Below, in pieces: positions 22,429-34,900 of a stretch of 64,000 nt of DNA. Source of the DNA: Peromyscus leucopus (lineage: Eukaryota; Chordata; Mammalia; Rodentia; Cricetidae); assembly GCF_004664715.2 (NCBI RefSeq), contig NC_051068.1:48418953-48482952 (forward strand), written 5' to 3'. Position numbers and translations under genes: made by a program. The first letter of the stretch is position 1; every line of letters begins with the position of its first letter. The notes under the pieces were generated by a model. That model saw only the letters and a list, made by a program, of their open reading frames with translations, was not told where the DNA came from and did no database searches.

Positions 22429-24447
22429 ATCTGCCCAGAAAGTGTACTGTGCTTCATAAGATGAGTCTCAAACATGCAGATTCTTGTCCATAGCATACAA
22501 AAGATGCTTCTGACCCTTCTGCTAGTTACTCTGTTAGTTTTAGTGTTTTGCTTGTACCAGTTTTTTCTACTTGATCATTGTCTCAAAAAAGGAGGAAAAA
22601 CAATTTTATTCTGATTTCATTGCTGCTCGATTAAACTGATAAAACCAAACTCCCCCCCCCATCTCTTTCTCTCTCTCTTTGAATTAACGTACACTTAACT
22701 TTGAATTTGGTGAGTAATGTTCCACATAAGTAAGCAGACTGACTCTGTCATTGACTAGGAAAACTGATACACAAAGAAATTAAGGTACCATTTATACCAT
22801 TATTTCCTGTCTTTGTATTTTAAATGGGCATATCCTAAAAATATTCTTTAAAAACAGCAGTATTTGAGAGATTTTTGTTGTGAGTAATAAGAACAAGCTT
22901 GTGTTGAAATTCTAGAAATGAATAAAGGGCAGGGAATAGCCAAATTAAGAAGCAATCAGCTTGTGCCTGGCACCACAGAGGCCAAGTGCATCATATGCCC
23001 TAGGGGAGAGTGTGCTGCTATTATTCTAAATGGACAGAGTATTAAATCAGCTCCTAATGAAGTGCCATTACACCCACTGATTAGTGCATCTCTCATACCA
23101 TATCAGAGAAGCTTCTTTCTTTGCAGTAGATGACGACTGACACAGAGATACAAAACTGGTCAAAGTGCAGAGAATTGCTCAACCCTCCTCCCAAGGCTTG
23201 GGTATCAATGAGGAAGAGGGATAAGAAAAGTTATGCGTTAGAGGCAGCGGATGCCTACAGCAAGTCCCGGGTTCCTAGATACACATGGCAGTTACACATT
23301 CTGTGCCTATGACTGTATGTAGAAGTCCTGTGCAAGATGATGCCAGGCAAAATACCACGATGGAGAGAAGAGGAGGTCAGGAAGTCTGACCACTAGCCAA
23401 GAAGCTTTTTGCAGTTGGTAGCTACTGGGAGAAAGAGAATCAGTTTTCTTCAAGGACGCGACCACTGAGAGGTTCCACATTGTCTGGGAGATGGCCCTGT
23501 ACTCATGAACATGTCAGCAGCACTAGGCAATTAAAGGGTTTAGGTAAAAAATTTAGAGATACCACAGGGAAATACTGGTGGTGAACAGAAGAAAGAAATT
23601 GCAGGGAGAGTAAGGAGTGGACCTCATAAAAGAGGTTATAAGCATGTCTGAAATTCTGCCTATAAAAATGTAAATAAAGAAGAAAATGACCCCCTGCCAA
23701 AGAAAAAGGTGAATTATTGTCATTACTATGTTCTTCTAATTTCATAAAAGTTTAAATTTTCTAAAATATTTTGTTGCTTCTTTTAAGTAAATATCTAATT
23801 TAACATTGGAATATAATTTGACTGTTGTTAATTTTTCTGCTCTAGATAATAAAATGTCATCAGAACATTTAACTTGAATACAAATTAGAGGAATAGACCA
23901 TCTGAAACTGCTATTTCCTCCAAGCATATATAAGTTTAAAAATAGTAGATTTTTCAATTTATGTGACTAGTATGGCATTTTATTTAAAAAAAAAAAAACG
24001 CTATATATCTACTTGAAAAAATTATAAAATATTTTGTTGTGAAAAATGTCTCTGTGATTAATATGAAGAACTGAAACATAAGAAGTCTTTTAAGGAAACA
24101 ATATTGTTGAAATTATAAAGGGAGAGTTGAATCTCTAAAAGGGTAATGCTAGAAGCCCTTCAAACTCAAACTATAATCTAAATGCAAAATTTAATAATAA
24201 AATCACACATGATCCTATTATAGGAAAGAATTCAAAGAGTAGTGCAAATACCAGAAAGGTATTAAGAAGATCATTTTTTTTTTTTTTAAAGAACCAACTA
24301 GGTGAGTCTGGGCTTTAGCAACACCACTTTAGTTACAAATGAAACAATGAAAAAGTTCAATCAGTAATATTGTTAACACAGAATCCCCAAGTGTTGACCT
24401 CAACGAGTGGTAGGATGAAGGCACACGTTAAGCTTACTTACCAGGCC
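22429..24447. other. Single-copy sequence, with a possible constrained block
   Basis: No mobile element recognised. 22905-23120 is less AT-rich than its surroundings, low in simple sequence and contains several TAAT/ATTA cores (for example near 23040-23090), which is suggestive of non-coding regulatory DNA but unproven. A-tracts occur at 23986-23998 and T-tracts at 24272-24287. Confidence 0.4.
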
Positions 24448-24453
24448 TTGGTA

Positions 24454-24809
24454 TGCTGTGGGATATGTTTCTGCATGTTGTGAATATGTGTTGCTCTGAT
24501 TGGTTGGTAAAGAAAGTTGCATTGGCCGATGGCAAGGCAGCTTAGAGGCAGGTAGTAATTCCAAATATATGGAGAGAAGAAAGGAGATGGGGGGGGGAGA
24601 TGCCAGCCATCACCAGAGGAGCAACAAGATGCCAGCAGACCAGTTATGCTACAGGCATGTGGCAACATATAGAATAATAGAAATGAGTTAAATTATAAGA
24701 GCTAGTTAGCAAGAAGCCTACCATAGGCAATACAATTTGTGAATAATATTAAGCCTCTGAGTGATTATTTTATAAGCGGCTGTGGGACCACAGAAACCTT
24801 CCAGCTACA
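24454..24809 (+). mobile_element. Solo LTR (ERVK-like) with perfect 6-bp duplication
   Basis: TGCTGTGGGATATG at the left and CCAGCTACA at the right give TG...CA ends. The flanks are TTGGTA at 24448-24453 and TTGGTA at 24810-24815, a perfect 6-bp duplication. Blocks shared with 36517 and (inverted) 10171 and 58345 include 'tgattattttataagcggct' and 'gtggcaacatatag'. No internal retroviral sequence is present. Frames of 63-76 codons within it have no coding meaning. Confidence 0.92.
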
Positions 24810-24857
24810 TTGGTATTTGTTTAATTTTTAGCTACTAGCAGGTCTTCAGATTTAAAA

Positions 24858-24890
24858 CAAACAAACAAACAACAAACAAACAAAAAACCC
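24858..24890. repeat. (CAAA)n simple repeat
   Basis: About eight AAAC tetranucleotides with one interruption. Confidence 0.85.
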
Positions 24891-25227
24891 AAACTCAAAA
24901 TAGAAAGAAAAAGAATATTCCTCTGGAAAATTCATCTCAGTACTATGTTGTATGTAATTATTTTGTGCCTTGAACTTAGGTACTTAGGCACCCTCCATAT
25001 GACAGCTCTTGGTACTAGGAAAAGGACAGACTTCATTCAAGGATGACAAAAAAAGTTTCTAATATTAATAGATATGGGCTACATTTTGCCGAATTGTGCA
25101 GCAGCACTAGGAAAATATTGGTTATCAACCAACTAGTAGGGAGAAAATGCTTAAAGTTTATTCCTTTAATATTTATTAGACACTAGAAAGTGTACTGAAT
25201 CCTTTTCATTGCAATCACTTAGAACGC
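24891..25227. other. Short single-copy stretch
   Basis: AT-rich; nothing recognised. Confidence 0.4.
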
Positions 25228-25385
25228 GGGCTGCCCAGATGGCTTAGCTGGCAAAGGCACTTGCCATGCAAACCTGAGCTTGATCCTTGGCACCCAAATA
25301 AACATGGGAGGATAGAACTGGCCACAGCACTGTAAGTTGAAATGGCACATATCCACACAATAACAATGGCAAGAATAATGTAAGA
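25228..25385 (+). repeat. B3-type SINE, plus strand
   Basis: A clear tRNA-like head 'gggctgcccagatggcttag' and 'ctggcaaaggcacttgccat' are followed by 'gagcttgatccttggcaccc' (B-box-like region) and a diverged body ending in a short A-rich segment. Confidence 0.85.
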
Positions 25386-25822
25386 GCAACATTCCAAAAG
25401 AATTCAGAATTTGAAATTTTAAAAAGGTTGCTTGAAGGAATTCTAGACCAATTATTATTCACATGCATCACATTGTTTATAACTATATGGTTTTAAAATT
25501 TGGTTACATTTCACAATAAAACTATGGTAATACACATGTCATCCCTTAGTGCTTATCAGAAGACTGTTATACTTTAAAAAGCAGTAACTGTGGGTTCTGC
25601 ATGAACTCCTTGAGAAAGCTTTCATGCAATAATTTTCTTTACACATTTTGCTGGGTGTAATAAAACTGCCACATGAAACCTGGCTAGTTCAGTTCTTCCA
25701 GAGGATGGTGGAACTTGTACTTACATGCTTTATATTTCTCCTATAATGTTTGTTTCTTGTCCAACATATAATCTTACTGACTACTATTCTCTAATATAAA
25801 TTTTCATTGCAAATGAAGTATC
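25386..25822. other. Short single-copy stretch
   Basis: AT-rich; nothing recognised. Confidence 0.4.
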
Positions 25823-25958
25823 TTTTTTTTTTTTTGAGACAGGATTTCTCTGTGTATTCTTGACTGTCCTGGAACACACGCTGTAGACAACGCTGGCCTC
25901 AAAGTCAGGAATCCACCTGTGTCTGTTGAGATTAAAGGCCTGCACTAGCACTGCTTGT
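25823..25958 (-). repeat. B1 SINE, minus strand
   Basis: The plus strand runs poly-T, 'gagacaggatttctctgtgt', 'gacaacgctggcctcaaagt' and 'gagattaaaggcctgcacta', the reverse complement of a full B1. The flanks 'aagtatctt' (left) and 'aaatatctt' (right) look like a diverged target-site duplication. Moderately diverged. Confidence 0.88.
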
Positions 25959-26069
25959 TTGAAAATAAAATATCTTAATAGTAAGCAAAACCCTCCAAAC
26001 AAGTGGAATACTTTGTTTGAATTATATTTAGCTGCCAATTAAAGATCTCAGAGGAATTATTATTATTTG

Positions 26070-26519
26070 TGTTGTGTTTTTTGTTTCTGCTCTTTTAGGG
26101 GGCCCGCCATCCAGCTCCCAAATAAATCACACACAGAGGCTTATTCTTAATTATGAATGCCCAACCTTAGCTTGGTTTGATCCTAGTCAGCTTTCCTTAA
26201 CTTAGATTAGCCCATTTACCTTTTGCCTCTGGGCTTTTCCTTTTCTATTCCTGTATACCTTTGTTTCTTACTCTGAGGCTGGCTGTATAGCTGGGTGGCT
26301 GGCCCCTGGAGTCCTTCTCCATCTTGTCTTCTACTCCCAGATTTCTCTTTCTATTAATTCTTTCTGCCTGCCATTCCTGCCGATCCTTTTTCCAGCCTCA
26401 CCATTGGCCATTCAGCTCTTTATTAGACTATCAGGTGTTTTAGACAGGCACAGCAACACAGAGTTAAACAAATGCAACACAAACAAAAGTAACACACCTT
26501 AAAATAATGCACCTCAACA
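26070..26519 (-). mobile_element. Solo LTR (ERVK-like), minus strand, second family
   Basis: The ends are TGTTG at the left and CAACA at the right, a 5-bp terminal inverted repeat. ATTTG(T) is repeated at 26065-26070 and 26520-26525, with the sixth base shared with the element's first T at the left. It contains 'ctcccaaataaatcacacac' and 'ctaataaagagctgaat' (minus strand, polyadenylation-type). It is distinct in sequence from the families at 2821 and 24454, and no internal region is present. Confidence 0.85.
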
Positions 26520-26525
26520 ATTTGT

Positions 26526-29500
26526 CTCTATAAAATAATACAACCTTTTTTTTTTTTACTGCAGAATGTATTTTTTAATAAAGTATATTACTCAAAGTTT
26601 CACTGCTGTGCCAAAATTACTGACATAAAGTTCCCCTGCTGTGAGTGTGGAACAAGGCAGAAAGAGCATGGTAGCTTAAGCATGTGGCAATAGCTGCTCA
26701 GCTATAGTTAGACAAGGTAAAAAAGGCAAACAGGATGGGTGAGAGCTTAGATAGGCACACCACTCTCATAACTGCAAGGATCTACTTTTTCCAAATAAAT
26801 CCCCCCATTCTGCAGCAACTCTACCTAGTCAGACTGAGTTGCTTATCTTTTGATGGACCGAATCATTGATTAGGTTGGATTTCTCGTAACCTAAATTTTA
26901 TGGAAGCATTTTCACAAAACACACAAAGGTGTAATATCCCAGGTATCCATTAGTCTTATCAAGTCTATAAGACATGTTAACCTTTGAAAGTTCACCACGT
27001 ATCAACTTTATCTCCAAACACATCTCCATAATTTACACTTGTTATCCAAATAAAGACAATAATAAGATCATAATCTCAGCCCATCCAGTATAACTATCCC
27101 AAATATAATCCAAGGTAGATGAATTATTTGCCTACACGTCAACAAATTTATTGATGGTCAAAATGAAAGTACAAAGTTTCCTCTGAGGAGGAGCCATTGA
27201 ACCTCTTATTTGAGTCTTTAGGGAGTGGGGGAGGTACACTGGGATACAATGTACAAGATCAAGATACAAGGGGACAGTATAAGCATTACTAATATGAAAG
27301 AGGAGTGGTGAGACAGAAAGAATATAAGGGACCAAATGAAACCCAGAAGGACAGACACTAAATCCCATATCACCATTTCCAGCATCTCGAACCTCCTGAG
27401 ATCTCCTTTGTATTTTTGCTTCACTGCTGTCATGTCATCAGGCATCACCACCTCAGAGACTGCCCACAAGTCCTTTGTTCCTACCATGCTTTGCATTTCT
27501 TTCAAATCCTCCCCAACATTTCAACATTTACATTCTATTTTGCTGAGAAAGTAGCTTCACATTGACCAAGATCAAGGTCTATTGATCTATAGAATTATAA
27601 AAGAGAACTCTTAGATCATGGCTTCATTGGTCTCTAGGAATATCAATGATGAAACTTGGAGAAGCACATTCCTAAGTGACTCTGTGGGGAATGATAGAAG
27701 AATATAATCAACATGGAATTCTGGTGTCCACATGTATATGTACAAGCACTTGAATGGACATGATACACACACATAATACACACACATATACATGCACATG
27801 CACGCACACACACACACATGCACACACACAAGATGACATGACTTTATTAACCCAAATTTTATATGGGTGTTTCCTACCAGAATAATACTCTTATAATATT
27901 CCTAGACCTTTGATTATTTTGTAATTCTCACCATAAGTATGGCTAAAAGCCACCAAGAATGTCCATGCTACAACCTGAAGACTGACTCCCTGAAATTTAC
28001 TGTATCAGATTAATTAGCCTACATCTTTAAACTTTATCTCTCACAAAAGTCTCAAAGCATAGACACAATGAAATGAAATTCTGTCAGATTTTAATATAAA
28101 TATCCCCTAGCTCAATTCTTAATGAAGTCCTTATGCTTGTCTTAAACCTCCTTATTGTATATATTTCTCTGAGTATTCTAATCTCCTGAGTTCCCACAAG
28201 AATTTCTCCTTAAGCTATGGATGTATCATTATAAGCTTCCTCAAGTCCATGTCTCCAAATATTTCAAAAATTTCCCATAAGTCAGTTATAAATGCTGCGG
28301 AGCCATATAATCAGGAATAGTTATAACAATAATCCTACTTCTGATAGCACTTTTCTTTGTTAGAATTTCTTTTCTGAGACCAAATTCTTGACCAAAACAA
28401 CTAAAATAAGAAATACTAATTTTTGGTTATAGTTTTAGAGATTAAAGACTATGGTCATCTGTCTTCAGGGCTTTGAGTCTGGAGAAATGTAAATGTCATG
28501 ATAATATATTTATGTACCAGATGCTGCTTACTTAGCAGTAGCTAAGAAGGACAGATAGTAAGTCTTGGCCAGAATTAATCTAATTTTAAAGTAGTACTCT
28601 CAGTGACCTGATTTCTCCACCTAGGTCCCACCTTTCACATTTCTGCTATTTGCCGAGAACCTATTTGAATTTTGAATCAATCAATAAATCAAACCATTTA
28701 TAAGTTTGTACTTCTCATGATCTTTGGGGAATACCTTTCTATACATCTTCTGAATTATACTAACCTCTAAGTCATCTTTAAACATAATAGTATTGACAAC
28801 TGAGATTAAATATATAAGACTAAAATGCAAAAGCCCTGAAAACATTTATATAAATTAAGACATAATGGAGCATATGTTTGAGTAAGACTGAAAAATATTT
28901 TGTATTAATTTAGATACAACAAATTTTAGAGAAAAGATGTTCCATTATTTAATCAGCATTACTTTCTAAGAAGTTTTCTGTTCTGAATTCTGGCTGTGTA
29001 AAATTACTAAAAGATGGAATTGGTCCCTGTTTTTTTAATAAATCTAGAAGAAAAACAATTGCAAGTAAGAACTATAGGAGGATATGAAGTGATATGATAC
29101 TATCAAGACACACCATTAAATCTGGTATAAAAATGAGTGGAACGAAACAATGAAGTCTTAATAGGAAGTTTTATCAAAACAAGTACCTATTTGAAGGGTT
29201 AATAAACAAATTACCTAGTAGTAGGAACATTCCCTAGACACAGCTAGGCAGAGGAAAGGTTATTAATGAATCCATAAAATATGAGAAACATAGGACCGGA
29301 AAGAAACTGAAAATATTCTAATATTTGAAAATCAGTTGCTCTAGTGGGAAGAGACAGGTTTTCTGTTCTTACTACAGCCATTTAATGTCTCATAGGAAAG
29401 AACAGTCCATAGGAGTACACAATGTTTCCTGGTACCATTTATAGTTTGTTTCCCTGCTGACCCTCTCTATGCCTAACCACCAATATGGGCTCTCTATATC
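26526..29500. other. Long single-copy stretch
   Basis: No mobile element recognised apart from the CA repeat at 27763-27831. The minus-strand frame 27218-27505 (95 codons) has a mixed N-terminal part and a hydrophobic C-terminal part, but I recognise no family and it overlaps a plus-strand frame. AT-rich elsewhere. Confidence 0.4.
27763..27831. repeat. Imperfect (CA)n microsatellite
   Basis: CA dinucleotides with TA, TG and CG interruptions over about 69 nt. The 'CVCVCV'-rich frames across it are artefacts. Confidence 0.9.
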
Positions 29501-29524
29501 TTTTTTTTTTTTTTTTTTTTTTTT
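29501..29524. repeat. Poly-T tract (24 T)
   Basis: A pure T run with no SINE body recognised on either side. Confidence 0.9.
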
Positions 29525-29813
29525 GGCTTCTAATATTTTTGATTAGTATCCAATGAAACTTTAAAGATGGTTTTTATAAAAGTCTTTGAAATTTCATTGT
29601 GCTTAATTTCTCAAGGTATGTTAGAAGAATCAGATAGCCTGGTAATGAGATAATTGTTTAATTTTTTCTTGCTCTTTTGATGGGTGACTTATTGCTCCAT
29701 TTCTGTCAGACGTTTCTATCCATGCTGGACTAAGATGACTCGTAAGGCCTTGTGATCTCAGTTCTCTGATAGACTCAACCAAAGTTAGAATCCGTGTCTC
29801 CAGCAACTGTTCC

Positions 29814-30249
29814 CGTGGTGACATTTCATTTGTGCTGAAATAGGGTGATCTGTTATTTGTATGTTAATAAATAAAGTTTGCCTGGAGATCAGAGGTCATA
29901 GCCAGCCATAAACAGAAGTCAGGTGGTGGTAGCTCATGCTCTTAATCCGATCACATGGCAAGCAGAGTCTCTGTGTGTTCCAAGACACAGCCAAGCATGG
30001 TGACCCACGCCTTTAATTCCAGTACCAACCATAGAGACCTGGAGGTCTATAGAGACAGGCAGTGATGAGCAAGTGAGGTGGCTGGGCTAAGAGCCAATGG
30101 GAAAGCAGAAGAACAAGGCAATAAAGGTGCAAGTTAGACATGGTGAGCTAAGGTTTGTTGGTGGCTATCACTCTGATCTCTGTGGCTTTCACCCCTGTAT
30201 TTGGCTCTGTGTTTCTTATTTAATAAGACTGTTTAGAAATTCGTCTATA
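29814..30249 (+). mobile_element. Solo LTR (ERVK-like), plus strand
   Basis: Homologous over its length to 2821-3311: 'tatgttaataaataaag' near the start, 'cgcctttaattccagtacca', 'tttcttatttaataagac' and the terminal TCTATA. The first bases are CGTGGTGA, a mutated form of the TGTGGTGA seen at the family's 5' end. The flanks do not give a convincing duplication (TGTTCC against ATCCCC), so boundaries are set by alignment to the sister copy. Confidence 0.78.
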
Positions 30250-30318
30250 ATCCCCCATTCTTACTATTAGAGTAGTGTTCTTTATGATCCTCTTTATTCT
30301 AAATAGATGGAAAAAGTT

Positions 30319-30362
30319 TGTGTGTGTGTGTGTGTGCGCGCGCGCGCGCATGCATGTGCGTG
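30319..30362. repeat. 44-nt alternating purine-pyrimidine tract, (TG)n(CG)n(CATG)
   Basis: Strict pyrimidine-purine alternation without a break for 44 nt, including a run of CG dinucleotides at 30337-30349. Such tracts are classic Z-DNA formers, and the CG run is striking in a genome depleted of CpG. Confidence 0.92.
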
Positions 30363-30464
30363 GTGTGTACTTAAAGATAATTATGGAATAATTTTTCTTC
30401 AAGAGTGAGGCCCTTAATAAATTAGCCCACCCCAAGTGGTCAGCCATTTGTTCTCTCTCATTTT

Positions 30465-31990
30465 TAAATTGAAAATAGATTTTTTTCATTCAATATATTC
30501 TGATTACAGTGTCCCCTTCCCCAACCCCGCCCAGATGCTCCCCACTTGCAAACCACCCAAATCTACACACTTTTGTTTACTCTTTCATTAGAATACTAAG
30601 TGACATCTAAAATAATATTAATAATAATTAATAATCATATAAAATTAAAAAACCAAACCAGAACATGACAAAACAAACAAAACAAAAATAGACAAAGTAA
30701 AAGCACAAGAAACATACACAGATGCAAAGACACCCACATTTGTACAAACAGAAATCTTATAAAGACACAAAATCAGAAACCATAATATATAATCAAAATA
30801 TCTATAGTGTAAAACAAACAAAGAAAATATACAGAGGAAACATCATGTCACTAAACCCTCCAAAAATACTATTGTCTTCATTTTGTGTTGGCCATCTATT
30901 ACTGAGCATGGGGCCTGTCCTTAAGAATCGTTTGTATACCCAATGAGATTCCTCTGCAGAAATTTATTTTTTCATTTTAGAGCAGACAGCAATTGGCTAT
31001 GGATTCTGAGATACAGGTGGGGGCTTGTGTCCATTTCCCCTCTCAGTGCTGGGACCCTATCTGGCTCAGACCTGTGCAACACCTGTGCATGTTGCCATAG
31101 TCCCTGTGAGTTCATCTGTGAGATAGTCCTGCTGTGTTTGAAGGCATTATTTCTTTGGTGTTTGCCACCTGCTCTGGCTCTTACAATCTTTCTGACTCTT
31201 TCCATAGGCTTCCTGAGTCCTGAGGGGACAGATTTGATGGAGACAACACATTTAGGACTGAGTGTTCTGCACATTGTCCAGCTGTGGGTCTTTTAGTTCC
31301 CATCTGCTTCAGGAGAAAGCTTCTCTGATGATAGATGAGCAAGCCACTGGGGTTCTGCATGCTTCTTGTATTTTGACAGAGATCTTTTTGTTTAGCTTAG
31401 GGAAATTTTCTTCTATAATTTTGTTAAAAATGTTTCAGTGGCTTTGACCTGTGTTTCCTTTCCTTCCTTTATTTCTATTTTATATAGATTTGTTGTTTTT
31501 TGTTTTGTTTGTTAGATTTTACATCTTTGACTGAGATACCTGTTACTTCTATCTTCTTTTGTTCTTGGGATACTCTCTCCCACTCTCATATTATGTTGAT
31601 GAGGCTTGCCTCTGGGGTTCCTGTTTGAGTTCACAAAATTTTCAATTCCCAGTCATCTCAGTTTGGGTTTTCATTAGTGATTCTATTTCCACTTTTGTGT
31701 CTTAAACTGTGTTCTTCATTTTATTCCACTGTTCGCTTGTGTTTTTATAGATTTCATTAGTAGGTTTATTCATATCCTCTTTAAGGTTTTTGAACATATT
31801 TCTAATAGTTATTTTGAAGCCCTAGCCTTATGCTTCAAATATATTGCATTTTCCAGAGCCTAATATAGTAGCATCTGGGCATTAGTGGAGATAATTTCCT
31901 AACTATTATTGATTATGTTTTTACACTGGGACTCTAGTTATCTGGGTATGGGGTGTTTGTAATTCTAGGTATTGATTAGTATTGTGATAG
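30465..31990 (-). mobile_element. Internally deleted LINE-1, minus strand (3' UTR joined to ORF1/5' region)
   Basis: 30465-31345 is reverse-complement LINE-1 3' UTR: the A-rich 'caaaacaaacaaaacaaaaa' part, 'tgctctggctcttacaatct', 'cacatttaggactgagtgtt' and 'aagcttctctgatgat'. From about 31350 the sequence matches reverse-complement ORF1 and 5' region instead ('gggaaattttcttctataat', compare 51598; 'gattctatttccac', compare 52691). The whole of ORF2, about 4 kb, is missing at the junction. Confidence 0.78.
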
Positions 31991-34900
31991 ATCAATTAAA
32001 AGTTGAGAAGGGTGAGAAAAATAGTAAATGATTTTTCTAAACTATGTTCAAGGACATGAAGTAGGATGATAACATCCAAGTTACACGATTAGGTTTTATT
32101 ATAAGAATGGGTGGCATTTTCTCAGTGAGACCAAATGCAACATATAAAACAATATGGTAGACTGTGTCAAAGCAGCATTGCTAAGAGTGGAGAAATGTGT
32201 ATAATACATTTAACAAAGATTTAGGAGAGATAATTGCTACCGCTTAACAACTAATTAGGGATAATTTCCTGTGGGATTTTTTTTCCTAATGCATACAGAG
32301 AGATTTTTATGCCACTGGATCTTTTCTTATTTTATCTGCCTTCCTTTCTTTTTCAAATGCAAATGATGTTATTATTTTAATTAATATATTGAAACCAAAG
32401 AATAATCTCAACCTGTCAGTTCAGTCACAAACATATGTTCTTATGTTGTCAATGCAAGTATGTCCTGGCACTTACTTTTTCTAATTATAGATACCTCTAG
32501 TCAGTTACATTTAAAAAAAAAATAAAAGAATCCAAACTGCTCAGATACTTTTCTTGTTCTTTTTTCTTTTTCTCTGGAAGACATCAAGCTTTGACACCAT
32601 GATCTAACTTGGAAGCACACACTGGAGTCTTGGCATATATTTGGAAAGCTTTCTCTTCAAAACCCAGCAACAAACTGAAGCCACATGTAGATATTTCAGT
32701 TTTATCCTAGCAAAGAAAACAAGAGCCAGATACTAAAATCGTAAAAACACTTTCTTCCCTAAAATTTCTTTTAGAGGATATTCAGTATAGAATTAGATTC
32801 AGTTATAAATGCAGTGTGGAAGAACGGCACCTTATAGGCAAGGAGTCTAGTAGGGATCATTAGATAAAAATTTAATAAATGGAAATACCAAGGGTAGGGA
32901 ATGATATTTTCTAAATTGACAGAATAATATTTTTTTTTCTAACGGCAGGCCAGGGTGAGCAGATATTACCCAGGGTACAATGGAAGATGAAGAATTTGAT
33001 CAGATATGTAAGGTGATCAAATGGCAGAGGAAAGACTTGACTAGATTGACCTGACAGGATTTTTTGCTAATACCAGAAGGTATGGGGTCAAATATGAGAG
33101 CATAAAGCCATTGGATTGAGAGAAATAGTCATAAAAATTTATGTTTGGTTGAGTGAGCTTATCCTGTCAATTCACAGTGGCACATCTGACTTCTTGTATA
33201 GGCAGAATCCTGAAATAGTTTTTTTTTTCATAAAATTCGTTCTGTCCTTAGGAATTTTATAGCACTTAAATTAAAATGAATGCATGTTATTCAGTAAGCT
33301 TAGCATTAATATCACTTAAATTGGTTCAGAGTATTTCTACAAATCATGAGCTAGAAAGAATCAATTACAATTTCTCAATATATTAAAAAAAGATACTATA
33401 TCAGAGAAGTATCTTCACTTTCAGATTTTTATGTGGTCATATTTAATTTGGTGCCTTCCAAAGAATGGCATATTAATCGAGGGCCAACTTGGCAGTGCAT
33501 GAGGCTCTGACTGTTTACAGCTATGCAATCTGTCATCAGAAACCTGCATCCAACTCAGGATCCATGGCCCTCGTGCTGAGCAGGGGTCATGGACTGACAT
33601 GTCAAAGAGCGATGGAGGGAGAAAGGAGAGGCTGATTAATTAAGTTAGCTCAGGAAACATCCTCTGCATATTATCCCTCATTAGCTGCCCAGGGTTCTTA
33701 GACAATTCCCAAATGAAACATGTTCTCAGAAGGCAAGACTAGGCAGAGGGAACATTTGAATTGCTTATCTAAACTTTAATTACAGGTGTCCTTCCATTTC
33801 TTCAGACTCTGCACTGCTTTTGCTTTGGTTTGAAGTCTGGGGAATTTCTTCATTTTTGACCTTACTCTGGCCCATTATTGGCTTTGGGGAGTTGAATATT
33901 AGATGGAAGCCTTTGGATTCTCCCTGGACAGCGTTATTTTAATCCTGAAAATCCAAGGTCTGAAATTCTGTATGTGAACCAAAGTTCTGAGAGGAATAAT
34001 GTCTTTCACTAAAGGTTCTGCAAAGGTAAGTGGTTGATTAGTATGTCAGTGATGTAGAAAGGCAGAAAAGTCACAAATGTATAACCAGATTATCTCGGGG
34101 TATCTTCAGTCTTCTTACTAGGCATCATTGCCTTACTCAGTACCTGACCTAACTTCTCTGTGAGCATTATGACTATACCTCTGGCTCTAACCATCCAGAG
34201 GTCTAGGAATGCTGTCAGAAAGCACTTGGGGCCTATTGAAGAGTTTTTCTGCTTACCTGTAACCTTTCTACCTAATGTTTCCATTGAAAGGTGCCTTGAT
34301 TTATGATTTTGTCCTGTCATTGTACAAAATTCATCAGACTAGTACATTGGAACATGGAACTTGAGGTAGCCTAAATTCATGTCCCTGGGACAAGGTTACT
34401 CATATATGGTTTGATATATAATAAACTGTATCTTTTTGGTGAAAGCTATGTTTTGCTGTCTATGTTTGTTACCAGTAGAAAAAAAGAAATCCAAAAGAAT
34501 GTTATTGGGAAAGCCTAAATCAGATTAAAATAATAAAATTTGTTTTTTTTTGAAATGTATATATGGTAAATAATAATCCAACACAATAGCATTAAAATAT
34601 ATTACTAAAGCAGGGTTAAGAAGTCATAAATGCATAGAAAATTGCCTTTTGTTTCCTTTGCATTTTGTTATTTACTAAGGAGGGACTCCAACTAATTAAA
34701 GAGGAAATGAAAATTCACTATATGAAAGTTCAACATGGTTTGTTTAAAAAGGAAGATAAGTTTAAAGCAATAAAAATACATTCTACCTTTCCTTTATGGG
34801 ATTTTTGATCTCACTCAGCTGTCAATCATTCTCATTATTTTGGGCACATTTTCAAACAACCTAAATTGTTCCCACAGTGGCAGCCAAACTCAATAAGCAG

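Noticed and set aside
25228..25300. tRNA gene
   Set aside because: The tRNA-like head belongs to a B3 SINE. It continues into the SINE body and cannot fold as a complete tRNA.
27218..27505. 95-codon minus-strand frame with hydrophobic end
   Set aside because: Could suggest a membrane protein, but no family match, no context and an overlapping plus-strand frame. Thymine-rich codons explain the hydrophobicity.
27611..27831. Cysteine-rich small protein (CVCVC repeats)
   Set aside because: Translation of a CA/TG microsatellite.
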